A stretch of DNA of 48,606 bases from Bacteroidales bacterium. Lineage in GTDB: Bacteria; Bacteroidota; Bacteroidia; Bacteroidales; Bacteroidaceae. The stretch covers positions 1 through 48,606 of the forward strand of contig SFKY01000009.1 of NCBI GenBank assembly GCA_004554665.1, read 5' to 3'. Every line of letters begins with the position of its first letter. Positions within the stretch are counted from its first letter, which is position 1. Shown here in pieces: positions 24,540-32,544 of the stretch. The notes under the pieces were generated by a model. The model ran no database searches and was not told the DNA's origin. It worked only from the letters and a program-made list of their open reading frames with translations. Position numbers and translations under genes: made by a program.

Positions 24540-24600
24540 CAAAATTACGAAAAAACATGATAAGTAGCAGCATGCGAATGGGAGAAAATCACTATCTTTG
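24540..24600. promoter_or_regulatory. Divergent promoters for DUF554 gene (-) and peroxiredoxin gene (+)
   Basis: TAATTTTG on the minus strand (24540-24547) and TATCTTTG on the plus strand (24593-24600). The plus-strand box overlaps a TTG that could be mistaken for a start codon; its place in the promoter argues for the ATG at 24637. Confidence 0.55.
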
Positions 24601-24636
24601 TTCCCAAAACCAAGAATTTTACAAACCAATAGAGAC

Positions 24637-25083
24637 ATGGAAATAGGACAGAGACTGCCCGAGATACTGGGCAAAGACCAAGATGGTAACGAAATCAGAC
24701 TGAGTGACTTCGCCGGCAAGAAGCTGGTGCTCTATGCATACCCCAAAGACTCTACACCGGGCTGCACCAACGAGGCATGCAACCTACGCGACAACTACCA
24801 GCGTTTCCTCGCTGAGGGCTACGCCGTGGTGGGTGTGAGTATACAGAGCGCTCAATCGCACAAGAAGTTTATCGAGAAATACCAGTTGCCCTTCCCCCTG
24901 ATAGCCGATACAGAACTCACGCTGGTCAATGCGCTCGGCATCTACGGCGAGAAGAAGATGTGTGGCCGCGTGTCGATGGGTGTCTACCGCACCACGTTTG
25001 TCACCGATGAACAAGGTGTGGTACAACGTATCTTCGGACCTAAGGAAGTGAAGGTGAAAGAGCACGCTGAGCAGATACTTTAA
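24637..25083 (+). CDS. bcp: Thioredoxin-dependent peroxiredoxin (Bcp/PrxQ type)
   Basis: 148 residues. It reduces hydrogen and organic peroxides with electrons from thioredoxin in the cytoplasm. The active site is STPGCTNEACNLRDN: peroxidatic Cys in PGCT and a second Cys five residues on, the two-Cys arrangement of Bcp enzymes. Other family segments are GQRLPEILGKDQDGNEIRLSDFAGKKLVLYAYPKD and GVSIQSAQSHKKFIEKYQLPFPLIAD. The ATG at 24637 is chosen because a frame start further up (24598) lies in the -7 promoter box. The leader is about 35 bases. A strong hairpin after the stop ends the transcript. Identification is firm. Confidence 0.95.
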   Translation: MEIGQRLPEILGKDQDGNEIRLSDFAGKKLVLYAYPKDSTPGCTNEACNLRDNYQRFLAEGYAVVGVSIQSAQSHKKFIEKYQLPFPLIADTELTLVNALGIYGEKKMCGRVSMGVYRTTFVTDEQGVVQRIFGPKEVKVKEHAEQIL

Positions 25084-25087
25084 AGAC

Positions 25088-25145
25088 ACAGATGGGGTAT
25101 GTCTGGCCGCCAAGCGTGCACAGCGACCAGACATGCGTCATCTGT
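25088..25145. terminator. Long hairpin between convergent genes
   Basis: ACAGATG (25088-25094) pairs with CATCTGT (25139-25145), and the inner ATGTCTGG pairs with CCAGACAT. The structure lies between the bcp stop and the stop of the minus-strand lipoprotein gene. No long U-tract is present, so it may end transcripts in a factor-dependent way or only shield the 3' ends. Confidence 0.6.
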
Positions 25146-25156
25146 AGAGGCGGGTA

Positions 25157-26077
25157 TCAACGTGCGGAGCCTGCGGCGACACGCTTCCCAAACTTGAACT
25201 TCACGATTCCACGACCGTTGGTCTGCACGTAGGCTTCGCCTTTGTAGAAGTCTACATCCTCCATCTCGGCCTTCAGTTCTGTCGAGAGATCCACCACGCG
25301 CTCCATGCGCTTGTGTTTCATGTCCCAAACGTAAAGCACACTGGGCCACTCCTTGTTGCCAAATCCCGTTGGCATCACGAGCCTATCGCCATACACACAG
25401 GCTCCCTGCCCGATAATCCGCGCAGGATAGGCTTGGGTATAGTCCTGGAGCAGGTAGTTTTCGATGGCATCCTCGGGACGCAGGTGTATCTCCTTGCCGT
25501 CGGCCAACTTGGGCAACGGGAAGACGATAACCCGAAACCTATTGTTCGCATCCTCTCCCTTCAAAGTATTGCCGAAACCGATGAGACGCTTGTTCTTGCT
25601 GTCCACCGTCCACTGCAGGGCATAGCCGAAAAGTTTTTGGTCATCATCGAGGATGATGGTCTGAAGCAGTTCCGACTTGCCCTCGGGGAGCAACCGCTCC
25701 ACAAAACAGGCATCCTTCATGCCGCGGATGAGCTTGCGATGGCACTGTGACACGTAGAGCACAGGCAGCAGGTCGTCTTTGTGGCCTCGCTCCACACCGA
25801 AAGCACCCACATTGGAGTGGTTGCGACTGTGGGCACTGGCCAACTTGAACGTGGGTGTCACCACCTGCATGTCGGGCAGTCGGTAGATGGTGGCCACGCC
25901 ACCGTTTTGCAGGCTCACAAGATAGTCTTTGTAGATGGCCATGCCCTGATAACCTCCTACACCGGGCTTGGGCAGGTTGTAGAAATCGGACATTGCGTAC
26001 TGGGTAAAGTTGGGTGTGGCGCATGACGTACACATCAGGGCCACCAGCAGGGTGTAAAATAGTTTTTTCTTCTTCAT
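25157..26077 (-). CDS. Lipoprotein, probable beta-propeller, function unknown
   Basis: 306 residues. The signal MKKKKLFYTLLVALMCTSC has a lipobox Cys at residue 19. The body consists of repeated beta-rich blocks with the look of a TolB/6-bladed propeller: YQGMAIYKDYLVSLQNGGVATIYRLPDMQVV, HSNVGAFGVERGHKDDLLPVLYVSQ, FGYALQWTVDSKNKRLIGFG, GQGACVYGDRLVMPTGFG, VLYVWDMKHKRMERVVDLS. The propeller call is by eye and not certain. It is the last of four minus-strand genes (nucleotidyltransferase, NrnA, DUF4738-like lipoprotein, this gene) with 61-78-base gaps. No substrate or partner can be named. Confidence 0.7.
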   Translation of the reverse strand: MKKKKLFYTLLVALMCTSCATPNFTQYAMSDFYNLPKPGVGGYQGMAIYKDYLVSLQNGGVATIYRLPDMQVVTPTFKLASAHSRNHSNVGAFGVERGHKDDLLPVLYVSQCHRKLIRGMKDACFVERLLPEGKSELLQTIILDDDQKLFGYALQWTVDSKNKRLIGFGNTLKGEDANNRFRVIVFPLPKLADGKEIHLRPEDAIENYLLQDYTQAYPARIIGQGACVYGDRLVMPTGFGNKEWPSVLYVWDMKHKRMERVVDLSTELKAEMEDVDFYKGEAYVQTNGRGIVKFKFGKRVAAGSAR

Positions 26078-26138
26078 GGAAACTATAATTAAGGTGATGA
26101 TTATCTATATAAGATAGGGCTGGAGGCTGCCCGGAGTG

Positions 26139-26708
26139 TCAGACGCCATCGTCCTCTTCTCCGGCAGCATCGGCCGCATTGGTGTCGAGCTGGGTATCGC
26201 GGCTCACTGACACCTCCCCCAAGCGCGAGATACGCATGACCAGAGGCAGATACTCGTCACTGGACTTGTCTGGAGAACCGATGCTGGCCGCAAAGACCAG
26301 ATGGTCGCCGTCGGCCCTGTCGAGTACGATGCCCAGCAACGCCCCATCGCGTGCATAGGCATTGTCGAGGTAGGCGGAGAAGTCGGCCTTGGTAAACTCG
26401 CGGCTGAAGAACTGGCTCTTGTCGCTACGGGTGATGGTGAGACGGATGCGGTTGTCGTAATATTTCTGGTTGCCCTCTTTCACCAAGGGCAGGGATGTGT
26501 CGGCCTTCAGATCTACCGTCACAGTGTACTCAGCACCCAGCCATTCCACCGGACGCGACTGCTGATAGTCACCCATCTTCTGGGTGGCCTTAGGCGCCGC
26601 TACCTGCTGCTTCTTGACGATGATCTGCGTCGTTTTTTGCTCTTCACGGCACGCGCTATACAAGCAGAGACAGGCCAAGAGCAATATCCATGAGTTTTTC
26701 AGTTTCAT
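26139..26708 (-). CDS. DUF4738-like lipoprotein
   Basis: 189 residues from the ATG at 26706-26708. The frame is open 17 codons upstream, but MKLKNSWILLLACLCLYSAC gives a proper lipobox (Cys 20). After a Lys/Gln/Ala-rich linker (KKQQVAAPKATQK) comes a domain of about 110 residues with alternating beta pattern (WLGAEYTVTVDLKADTSLPLVK, YYDNRIRLTITRSDKSQFFSREFTKADF, LLGIVLDRADGDHLVFAASIGSPD). The C-terminus is acidic. This resembles DUF4738 proteins of Bacteroidales, whose role is unknown. It lies 65 bases after the NrnA gene, so the two may be co-transcribed. Confidence 0.75.
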   Translation of the reverse strand: MKLKNSWILLLACLCLYSACREEQKTTQIIVKKQQVAAPKATQKMGDYQQSRPVEWLGAEYTVTVDLKADTSLPLVKEGNQKYYDNRIRLTITRSDKSQFFSREFTKADFSAYLDNAYARDGALLGIVLDRADGDHLVFAASIGSPDKSSDEYLPLVMRISRLGEVSVSRDTQLDTNAADAAGEEDDGV

Positions 26709-26773
26709 ATAGCTTTCTTTAAAAAAATCGTTGCCGGACACAAGATTCATGTTGGGCACGGCTCATGCGGTCG

Positions 26774-27820
26774 CTATCCGCGCAGCCTCTGCTCATAGTG
26801 GCGGATGGCTTGGCGGGTAATGCGCTCAGCCTCGCGCATAGAGCACATCAAGCGGCCTCCACTGGCGTTGAGGTGGCCGCCTCCGTTGAAGAACTGTTGC
26901 GCCATCTCGTTGCAGGGGAAGTCGTCGACCGAACGAAGGCTTACCCAGATGAGGTTGTCGCGCCGGTCATCCTCGCGCAACGATATTGACAGCTTCAGGC
27001 CCTTGATGCGCAACGGCTCATTGACCAGTCCCTCAGCATCGCCCTTGACAAAGTGGTAGTCGAACATATCCTTGCGCGTGATAGTGAAGTAAGCCGCACG
27101 GCAGTCGGGGATATAATTGAGCTTGCGCGACATAAGATAGCCCCGCAGACGTATCGCCCAACAGCTGTAGTTGTTGTACACATTGCGGTAAATCTTGTCC
27201 TTGTCGATGCCCTTGGTCAGCAACTGACTGATAATGAAGTAGATTTCGGGACGGGTGGAGTTGAACGTGAACCCGCCGGTATCGGTCATCATGCCGCAAT
27301 ACAACTGTATGGCACAGCGGCGTGTCATCCCCTCGAATCCCTGTAACTGCCAGATGATACGAAACACCAACTCGGAGGCGCTACACATCTCCGGGTGCGA
27401 CAGGGCCAGCTCCCAATCCTCTTCCACAGGGCCAAGATGATGGTCTATCATCACCTTGCGGGCGGGCGAAGCGGCCAAAGCGCCCTCCATCTCGTCGACG
27501 CGCGAAAAGCCGTTGAAGTCTACGCAGAAGATGAGGTCGGCCTCTTGCAGCATGCGCGCCACCTCCTCCTTATGCTTGTCGTACCTCACCACCTTGTCGG
27601 TATTGGGCAGCCACTGCAAAAAGTCGGGATAGGCATCGGGCATGACCACCACAGGTTCCTTGCCACGCTGCATACGCAGGTATTCGGCCCATCCAAGACA
27701 GGAGCCCATTGCATCGCCGTCGGGCGACTTATGCCCGGTGACGACAATGCGCGTTGCACCATCTATCAGACTGTTGAGTGCGGCCACCTCGGCCTCTGTC
27801 AGTATGTTGATGTCTGTCAT
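26774..27820 (-). CDS. DHH-family phosphoesterase, NrnA-like nanoRNase/pAp phosphatase
   Basis: 348 residues, standard size. NrnA enzymes break down very short RNAs and dephosphorylate 3'-phosphoadenosine 5'-phosphate in the cytoplasm. Metal-binding motifs are all present: H30 and D34/D36 in GHKSPDGDAMGS, D101 in CVDFNGFSR, the name-giving DHH at 126-128 (MIDHHLGP), and MMTDTGGFTFNSTRP. The DHHA1 domain ends with the substrate-binding GGGHLNASGG. ATG start at 27818-27820. It is in line with the nucleotidyltransferase gene, with a 78-base gap. Which of the two activities matters in this organism cannot be said. Confidence 0.93.
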   Translation of the reverse strand: MTDINILTEAEVAALNSLIDGATRIVVTGHKSPDGDAMGSCLGWAEYLRMQRGKEPVVVMPDAYPDFLQWLPNTDKVVRYDKHKEEVARMLQEADLIFCVDFNGFSRVDEMEGALAASPARKVMIDHHLGPVEEDWELALSHPEMCSASELVFRIIWQLQGFEGMTRRCAIQLYCGMMTDTGGFTFNSTRPEIYFIISQLLTKGIDKDKIYRNVYNNYSCWAIRLRGYLMSRKLNYIPDCRAAYFTITRKDMFDYHFVKGDAEGLVNEPLRIKGLKLSISLREDDRRDNLIWVSLRSVDDFPCNEMAQQFFNGGGHLNASGGRLMCSMREAERITRQAIRHYEQRLRG

Positions 27821-27898
27821 ATATCAAGTAAGCGTGCCCTATCCGGTACCCCTCTTTGACAGAGAGGTACACGGAAAGGCTTTCTGATAAGCTATGGT

Positions 27899-28810
27899 TT
27901 AAAACAGTTTGGCAGGATATACACCCTCGTCGACCAACGTCTGGATGCGGTCAACGGTGGCTTGGCGGTCTGCAGCGTAGGTAACGCCAAACCACTTGCT
28001 CGTGGTGTCAAGTACCTTGACGGTAGCAGTGTGCTCGGTAATCAGCTTGTTGACCATGAGCGGAATAAAGAACTCGGCCTTGAGATTCTCGATATTCTTG
28101 GGATCGCTCAAGAACTCCTTGAAATATTCCTCGCTGTACTCGAAGTAGTCGGGAGTGAAGCCCCACATGTTCATGCTCACCGGTGTGTTGTCGTCTACGG
28201 CCACCCACTCGCCATTCTCGTCCTTGTAGCTCACAGCTCCATTGACGCGCATGATTTCGGTACGCTCCACGACGGTGGTCAGGTTGTCGTTCTCATCCTT
28301 TGCACAGATGCCGCGAGCCACCGTACCGTTGTCGCTCAGCGTATTGCCCACACGGAAGCCCACCATAGTATAGTCGTTCTTGGCACCCTCGGGCAGATTG
28401 GCCAAATACTTGCCTATCACCATGAAAGAATCGCGGTTGTAGAAGTCGTCGCAGTTGATGACACAGAAAGGCTCCTTGATCACGTCCTTGGCCATCATCA
28501 CGGCGTGGTTGGTACCCCACGGTTTCTGGCGTCCTTCAGGCACTGTAAATCCCTCGGGGAGATTCTCCAAAGCCTGGAAGCAAACTTCAGCGGGGATGTG
28601 GCCCTCGTACTTGGAGAGCACCTTGTCACGGAAGTCCTGCTCGAAGTCTTTACGAATGATAAACACGATCTTTCCAAATCCGGCCTGGATGGCATCGTAG
28701 ATGGAATAGTCCATGATAGTCTCGCCGTTGGGTCCCAGACCGTCGAGTTGCTTAAGTCCACCGTAGCGGCTTCCCATGCCTGCTGCGAGGAGTAACAATG
28801 TAGGTTTCAT
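27899..28810 (-). CDS. Sugar-phosphate nucleotidyltransferase-like protein
   Basis: 303 residues of the NTP_transferase fold. The N-terminal signature LLLLAAGMGSRYGGLKQL has the G-x-G-x-R nucleotide-binding loop and catalytic Lys. The metal-site Asp is in CVINCDDFYNRDSF. Other segments are GTNHAVMMAKDVI and MWGFTPDYFEYSEEYFKEFL. These show a nucleotidyl transfer enzyme that makes an NDP-sugar or similar, but it is not RmlA, GalU or GlmU by its overall pattern. The exact substrate is unknown. A CAAAAATA-type -7 box (TATTTTTG) at 28897-28904 lies upstream, with a CCGTCTG/CAGACGG hairpin (28864-28884) in the leader. Palindrome array C lies about 110 bases above this promoter. Confidence 0.85.
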   Translation of the reverse strand: MKPTLLLLAAGMGSRYGGLKQLDGLGPNGETIMDYSIYDAIQAGFGKIVFIIRKDFEQDFRDKVLSKYEGHIPAEVCFQALENLPEGFTVPEGRQKPWGTNHAVMMAKDVIKEPFCVINCDDFYNRDSFMVIGKYLANLPEGAKNDYTMVGFRVGNTLSDNGTVARGICAKDENDNLTTVVERTEIMRVNGAVSYKDENGEWVAVDDNTPVSMNMWGFTPDYFEYSEEYFKEFLSDPKNIENLKAEFFIPLMVNKLITEHTATVKVLDTTSKWFGVTYAADRQATVDRIQTLVDEGVYPAKLF

Positions 28811-28863
28811 ACTCAGTTATTTTTATTAAAAACAGTTGTTGCCTTTTCCATATAGCAGTGCAT

Positions 28864-28904
28864 CCGTCTGTGTGTGACAGACGGCCAATGCTATTGCAAA
28901 AATA
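28864..28904 (-). promoter_or_regulatory. -7 box and leader hairpin of the nucleotidyltransferase gene
   Basis: TATTTTTG (28897-28904, minus) followed in the leader by a 7-bp hairpin, CCGTCTG/CAGACGG (28864-28870 and 28878-28884). The -33 element is weak. Confidence 0.45.
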
Positions 28905-29003
28905 CGCATAAAAAACGAGACAAGGCACCCCAAGACCCACTTATTTGCCGGCTCACCATTTTTTTTAACACTCTTTTCCTATCACGCCTGTGGCAGGCGC
29001 TGT

Positions 29004-29066
29004 AGCTAAATGCGGCATTTAGCTCCCGTAAATGCCACCTTTGGCGCGCTAATCATGGCATTTAGC
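29004..29066 (-). repeat. Palindromic 22-bp array, copy C
   Basis: Same three-unit structure as copy A in the opposite orientation. The core 29030-29063 is the exact reverse complement of 15745-15778. It is followed (minus strand) by the 21-base palindrome AGCTAAATGC-G-GCATTTAGCT (29004-29024). It lies between divergent genes. The remainder of 28811-29258 holds only the two promoters. Confidence 0.9.
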
Positions 29067-29160
29067 CTCGACAAGTGTAGCACCTGACTATGCGGCCAGC
29101 GACCAATGGGTAGAAAAAGTGTATAATTAAAGTTAGGGAAAGCAAATTAAAACGGGAAGT

Positions 29161-29197
29161 TTTGGCAGTGTCCACCTATTTATATATATTTGCCAAA
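29161..29197 (+). promoter_or_regulatory. Promoter with overlapping palindrome before the retropepsin-like gene
   Basis: TTTG (29161-29164), 20 bases, TATATTTG (29185-29192): full consensus. TTTGGCA (29161-29167) and TGCCAAA (29191-29197) form an inverted repeat that covers both elements, which could be a repressor operator. Confidence 0.65.
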
Positions 29198-29258
29198 CAC
29201 ACCCGCTATGCCCTCCACGACTCCGCGGGCGATACATGTACCAACAAGGAGACAAACC

Positions 29259-30146
29259 ATGATGAGACGTATATGGACGACTGCCGTCGCAATGCTATCA
29301 GCCCTGTGGGCAATGGCGCAACAGATAGACTATAAGATAGAGAACGACCGGATGGTGGCAGACATCACGGTCAACGAGAAGCACAAAGCCCACGCTTATG
29401 TAGACCCATCAGCGGCCTTCCACATCATAGACAGTACGTATCTGGCCAAATCGGGTCTGCAACTGACCACCCGGCCAATGCGCGCCAAACTGCCTTTCCT
29501 TGCCGAGGGATGCGAGCAGGTAAACGCAAGCCACATGTTACGCATACCGTTGACCCTCAACGGCATGCAGACAAACCGGGTGGTTTACGTAGCCGACCTG
29601 AGCAGACTGGCACATACGCTGAAAGTGAAACAGATGGATATGCTGGTGGGATTCGGACTGACGGCCACAGACGGGAGCAAGACCCTGACGATGCTGAAAG
29701 ACGAGAAGCGCCTGGTATGGGGCAAGGCCGAGGAGCAGGATATCATCGGCGACAAGGCCAACATCGTGATGGACAACCGCTTCCTCATCATCGAGGGGAA
29801 GGTGAACATCACCGATGCCATCAATGACATCACCTCGTTGGAGGGGCGATATCTGCTGGATCCCAACACACCCGAATCGCTGATTCTGTACGGCGGCAAC
29901 AAGGCGGTATCAGACGTGCTGAACAAGTCGGATATCAGATTCCGAATCTTTGAACGCGACAAGAAGCCCATCACATACATCCCCAAAGCCACCCTATCGA
30001 CATTGGGTACCAGCGCCACATACACCGATGTGTTCATCTATCCGGAACAAGCCATCCCCTTCATCGGCATCATCGGCAGAGAATGGATTGCAAAGGGCAA
30101 CCTCGTCCTCAACTTTGACGATATGACAGCAGGCGTAAAAAGGTAA
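29259..30146 (+). CDS. Secreted retropepsin-like (aspartyl-protease fold) protein, probably degenerate
   Basis: 295 residues from the first of two ATG codons at 29259; the open frame goes 23 codons higher, but the promoter lies there. The signal peptide is MMRRIWTTAVAMLSALWAMA. Residues near 47-75 (AHAYVDPSAAFHIIDSTYLAKSGLQL) look like the active-site loop of retropepsin-like proteases with DPSA where DTGA would be expected. The end (FIGIIGREWIAKGNLVLNFDD) resembles the ILGxxFL...hhhDF strand pair of the fold. A second loop (YLLDPNTPESLILYGG) occupies the place expected for a second lobe. If this reading is right, the catalytic Asp remains but the Thr-Gly does not. Fold assignment is by eye and tentative; a secreted protein is well supported. 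Confidence 0.65.
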   Translation: MMRRIWTTAVAMLSALWAMAQQIDYKIENDRMVADITVNEKHKAHAYVDPSAAFHIIDSTYLAKSGLQLTTRPMRAKLPFLAEGCEQVNASHMLRIPLTLNGMQTNRVVYVADLSRLAHTLKVKQMDMLVGFGLTATDGSKTLTMLKDEKRLVWGKAEEQDIIGDKANIVMDNRFLIIEGKVNITDAINDITSLEGRYLLDPNTPESLILYGGNKAVSDVLNKSDIRFRIFERDKKPITYIPKATLSTLGTSATYTDVFIYPEQAIPFIGIIGREWIAKGNLVLNFDDMTAGVKR

Positions 30147-30205
30147 AAAAGCCTTTTTACCTTCTTACCTTTTTACCTTTGCAAAAGCCTTTTTACCTTT
30201 AGAAT
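30136..30205. terminator. GGTAAAAA/TTTTTACC repeat cluster, likely terminator
   Basis: GGTAAAAAAG and the following CTTTTTACC make a tight hairpin, followed by further TTTTTACC units up to the tamL stop. It separates convergent genes and repeats the motif seen at 18638-18870. Confidence 0.65.
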
Positions 30206-32544
30206 GGATATCCCACCGCCAGATGCAGGCACTGCCCATCCTTGAAAGAAGAGACGTTATAGAAACCACTCTTGCCCGTGTCGTAGGGCACATGCAGGCC
30301 TAATCCCCAATCCACGCGAATGACAAACAAACCGACATCGTAGCGCAAGCCAACTCCCGTGCCGACGGCCATCTGACGGAGGAAGGACTTGGCTTCAAAC
30401 TTGGCTCCGTCACGACTGTCTTCGCCGCGGAGCGCCCACACATTGCCGGCATCAAGAAACAGGGCACCATACAGACTGCCGAAGAGGCGGGGGCGATACT
30501 CGAGGTTGGCTACAAGTTTCAGATCGCCCGTCTGTTCGATATACGAGAGGCGTGAGGACGATGGACGGTAACGGCCGGGGCCTATACTGCGCACGTTGAA
30601 GGCTCGTACACTGTTGGCACCACCTACATAAAACTGCTCACTGTAAGGTGCCTGACGGGCATTGCCATAACTATAGATGACGCCGGCGCCCGCATGACCC
30701 ACCAAGACAGAGGTTTCGGAGAGCCGCCAGTGCTTCACAAAGTCGGTCTGTACTTTCAGAAATTGCGCGAAGGGATTCTGGAAGAGTTTCTTATCAGCCT
30801 CGCCCCACGATTTGCCTGCTACCGCATAGCCTGCCGCCAACACGTTGCCGGCCTCGCTGACCGTTGTCTCCCAGATGATGGGGTTGCGGTAGGTGGAGGG
30901 ACTGGTAAAGGCATAGGTATAACTCATCTTGGGCACAAACTGGTCACGCATGGAGACAGAGAGGTAAGGATTGTCGGCCAACAACTCTAAGAAAGCATCC
31001 GTCTGGCGCTGCATGTACTCGTAAGAGAGGATGAGCGGACTGAACGTGTGCCGCGAACTGGCCGACGGTTGGAAACTATAGGTGAGCTCGCCGGATATGA
31101 CATGACGCTTAAAGTAGCCGGCCCGGTTGAGCACATTGGCCGATGCCTTGATGGTGGTCGTGGGCGTGCTGTAGGCATAGAGCCTCCGGCTGCGCCGACG
31201 ACTGTTGCGGTCGGACGATCTGCGCAACAGGCTCATGGGAGTGAGCAGACGGGGGAATGTGAGCGACACGTCGCCGCCGTATTCGTAAGACTTGACACCG
31301 GAGGAACTGCCTTCAGACTGGTGTCCGGTCTGCCACTCATAGAGTCCATGAAGATTAAAGTCCAATCGCTCGCCTCCACGGAAGGCGTTGCGCTTGGTAA
31401 GACCCATCACCAGCTCCGGCCCCATGCGCCCGGTGGTCTTCCCTTTGGCATTTGCCTCGACGTAGAAGTCGTAAGGCTTGTCCAAGACCAGGTCAAAGGC
31501 CAAGTCGATCGTATCCTTGTCTCTTGGCGTGGCCTTCATGCTGTTGTAGCTGAACAGACCTGTATTTTGGAGATTGGCCATCGACCGCTGCTCATCCGAA
31601 TAACTGTAAAGCTGCTTGGCGCGGAGTTTCAAATCACGCAGGAGAGCTCCCGTACGGATGGGAGGACGGCGACCGTTGTATCGCACGGTATAGTTGCGTC
31701 GCCTGACAGAATCGCGCAGCGAGTCGGTAAACTCTCTTTTGAGATTGAAAGAAATCCTTCCGATGTGCCATTGGCGCACGACCGCCTCGTCTATACTGTC
31801 GGCCAACTGGAGGCGCACCATCGCCTTGCCCGGGATGTTGACCGTGTCGGCCAGATACGAGGCATAGCCGGGTTGGTAATAGTAGTAGCCATTGTTGCGG
31901 AGAAGACTTCCTACACGCTGGCGTTCACGCTCAAGGGCAGAGACGCTGAAAGGGGAACCGTTGTGGATTACCGCCTCTGCCCGAGTGGCATGAATCAGAC
32001 TGTCGGCCGTAGACGGGAAGCCCACGTATGCGATAGAATCCATCGTCCACAGATGTCCCATGTCCACATGATAGGCCACCTTGGCCTTCTTGGGATGCTT
32101 GCCGGTGACTTCCTCAAACGTCACCCGACCATTGAAATAGCCAAACTTCTTGAGCTGGGTTTCAGCCACAGAGGCACGCAGGGACGGATTGACCTCGCTC
32201 ATGAGCTTGGGCTTGGAGCCGAAAGCCTTGACCAACCATTTGGCCACACCACTCTCCGACTGGGAAAAAGCATTCCAGACCCACAGTTTCAACTGAAAGG
32301 GCGTGCGGTAATAACTGCTGCCGAAGAGGGCGCCATTGGGAGCCGAGGCCAGTACCGACTCTATCTCGGTCTGGGTGGCCGTGGCGTAGTCGCTTGGCTC
32401 GTAGCCAGTGTAGGAAATCTTCTTCAGGCCGGTAAACAGTTGCTCGCCTTCGGGCAAGGCACTGGTGGTGGAGCAGGCAGCAGCCACCATGAGCAGGGTG
32501 GCGGCACACGCTATCGCCATGTATCTATAGCACTTCGCTTTCAT
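30199..32544 (-). CDS. TamL, lipoprotein-type Omp85/BamA-family outer-membrane protein
   Basis: 781 residues. Signal MKAKCYRYMAIACAATLLMVAAAC with a lipobox Cys at residue 24 marks it as a lipoprotein, the feature that sets TamL of Bacteroidota apart from TamA. Residues about 35-390 hold POTRA-like domains, and about 400-781 the 16-strand barrel (GPELVMGLTKRNAFRGGERLDFNLHGLYEW, FYVGGANSVRAFNVRSIGPGRYRP, YDVGLFVIRVDWGLGLHVPYD). The VRAFNVRSIGPGRY segment corresponds to the conserved VRGF/Y-type lid-lock motif of Omp85 loop 6. The C-terminus ends in aromatic Phe (VGYPF), the usual barrel signal. Its ATG overlaps the tamB stop by four bases (ATGA), so the two are translated together. It probably works with TamB in outer-membrane assembly or lipid transport. 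Confidence 0.92.
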   Translation of the reverse strand: MKAKCYRYMAIACAATLLMVAAACSTTSALPEGEQLFTGLKKISYTGYEPSDYATATQTEIESVLASAPNGALFGSSYYRTPFQLKLWVWNAFSQSESGVAKWLVKAFGSKPKLMSEVNPSLRASVAETQLKKFGYFNGRVTFEEVTGKHPKKAKVAYHVDMGHLWTMDSIAYVGFPSTADSLIHATRAEAVIHNGSPFSVSALERERQRVGSLLRNNGYYYYQPGYASYLADTVNIPGKAMVRLQLADSIDEAVVRQWHIGRISFNLKREFTDSLRDSVRRRNYTVRYNGRRPPIRTGALLRDLKLRAKQLYSYSDEQRSMANLQNTGLFSYNSMKATPRDKDTIDLAFDLVLDKPYDFYVEANAKGKTTGRMGPELVMGLTKRNAFRGGERLDFNLHGLYEWQTGHQSEGSSSGVKSYEYGGDVSLTFPRLLTPMSLLRRSSDRNSRRRSRRLYAYSTPTTTIKASANVLNRAGYFKRHVISGELTYSFQPSASSRHTFSPLILSYEYMQRQTDAFLELLADNPYLSVSMRDQFVPKMSYTYAFTSPSTYRNPIIWETTVSEAGNVLAAGYAVAGKSWGEADKKLFQNPFAQFLKVQTDFVKHWRLSETSVLVGHAGAGVIYSYGNARQAPYSEQFYVGGANSVRAFNVRSIGPGRYRPSSSRLSYIEQTGDLKLVANLEYRPRLFGSLYGALFLDAGNVWALRGEDSRDGAKFEAKSFLRQMAVGTGVGLRYDVGLFVIRVDWGLGLHVPYDTGKSGFYNVSSFKDGQCLHLAVGYPF

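Noticed and set aside
28811..29258. Transposon or IS remnant around array C
   Set aside because: No transposase fragment and no terminal repeats with target duplication are visible.
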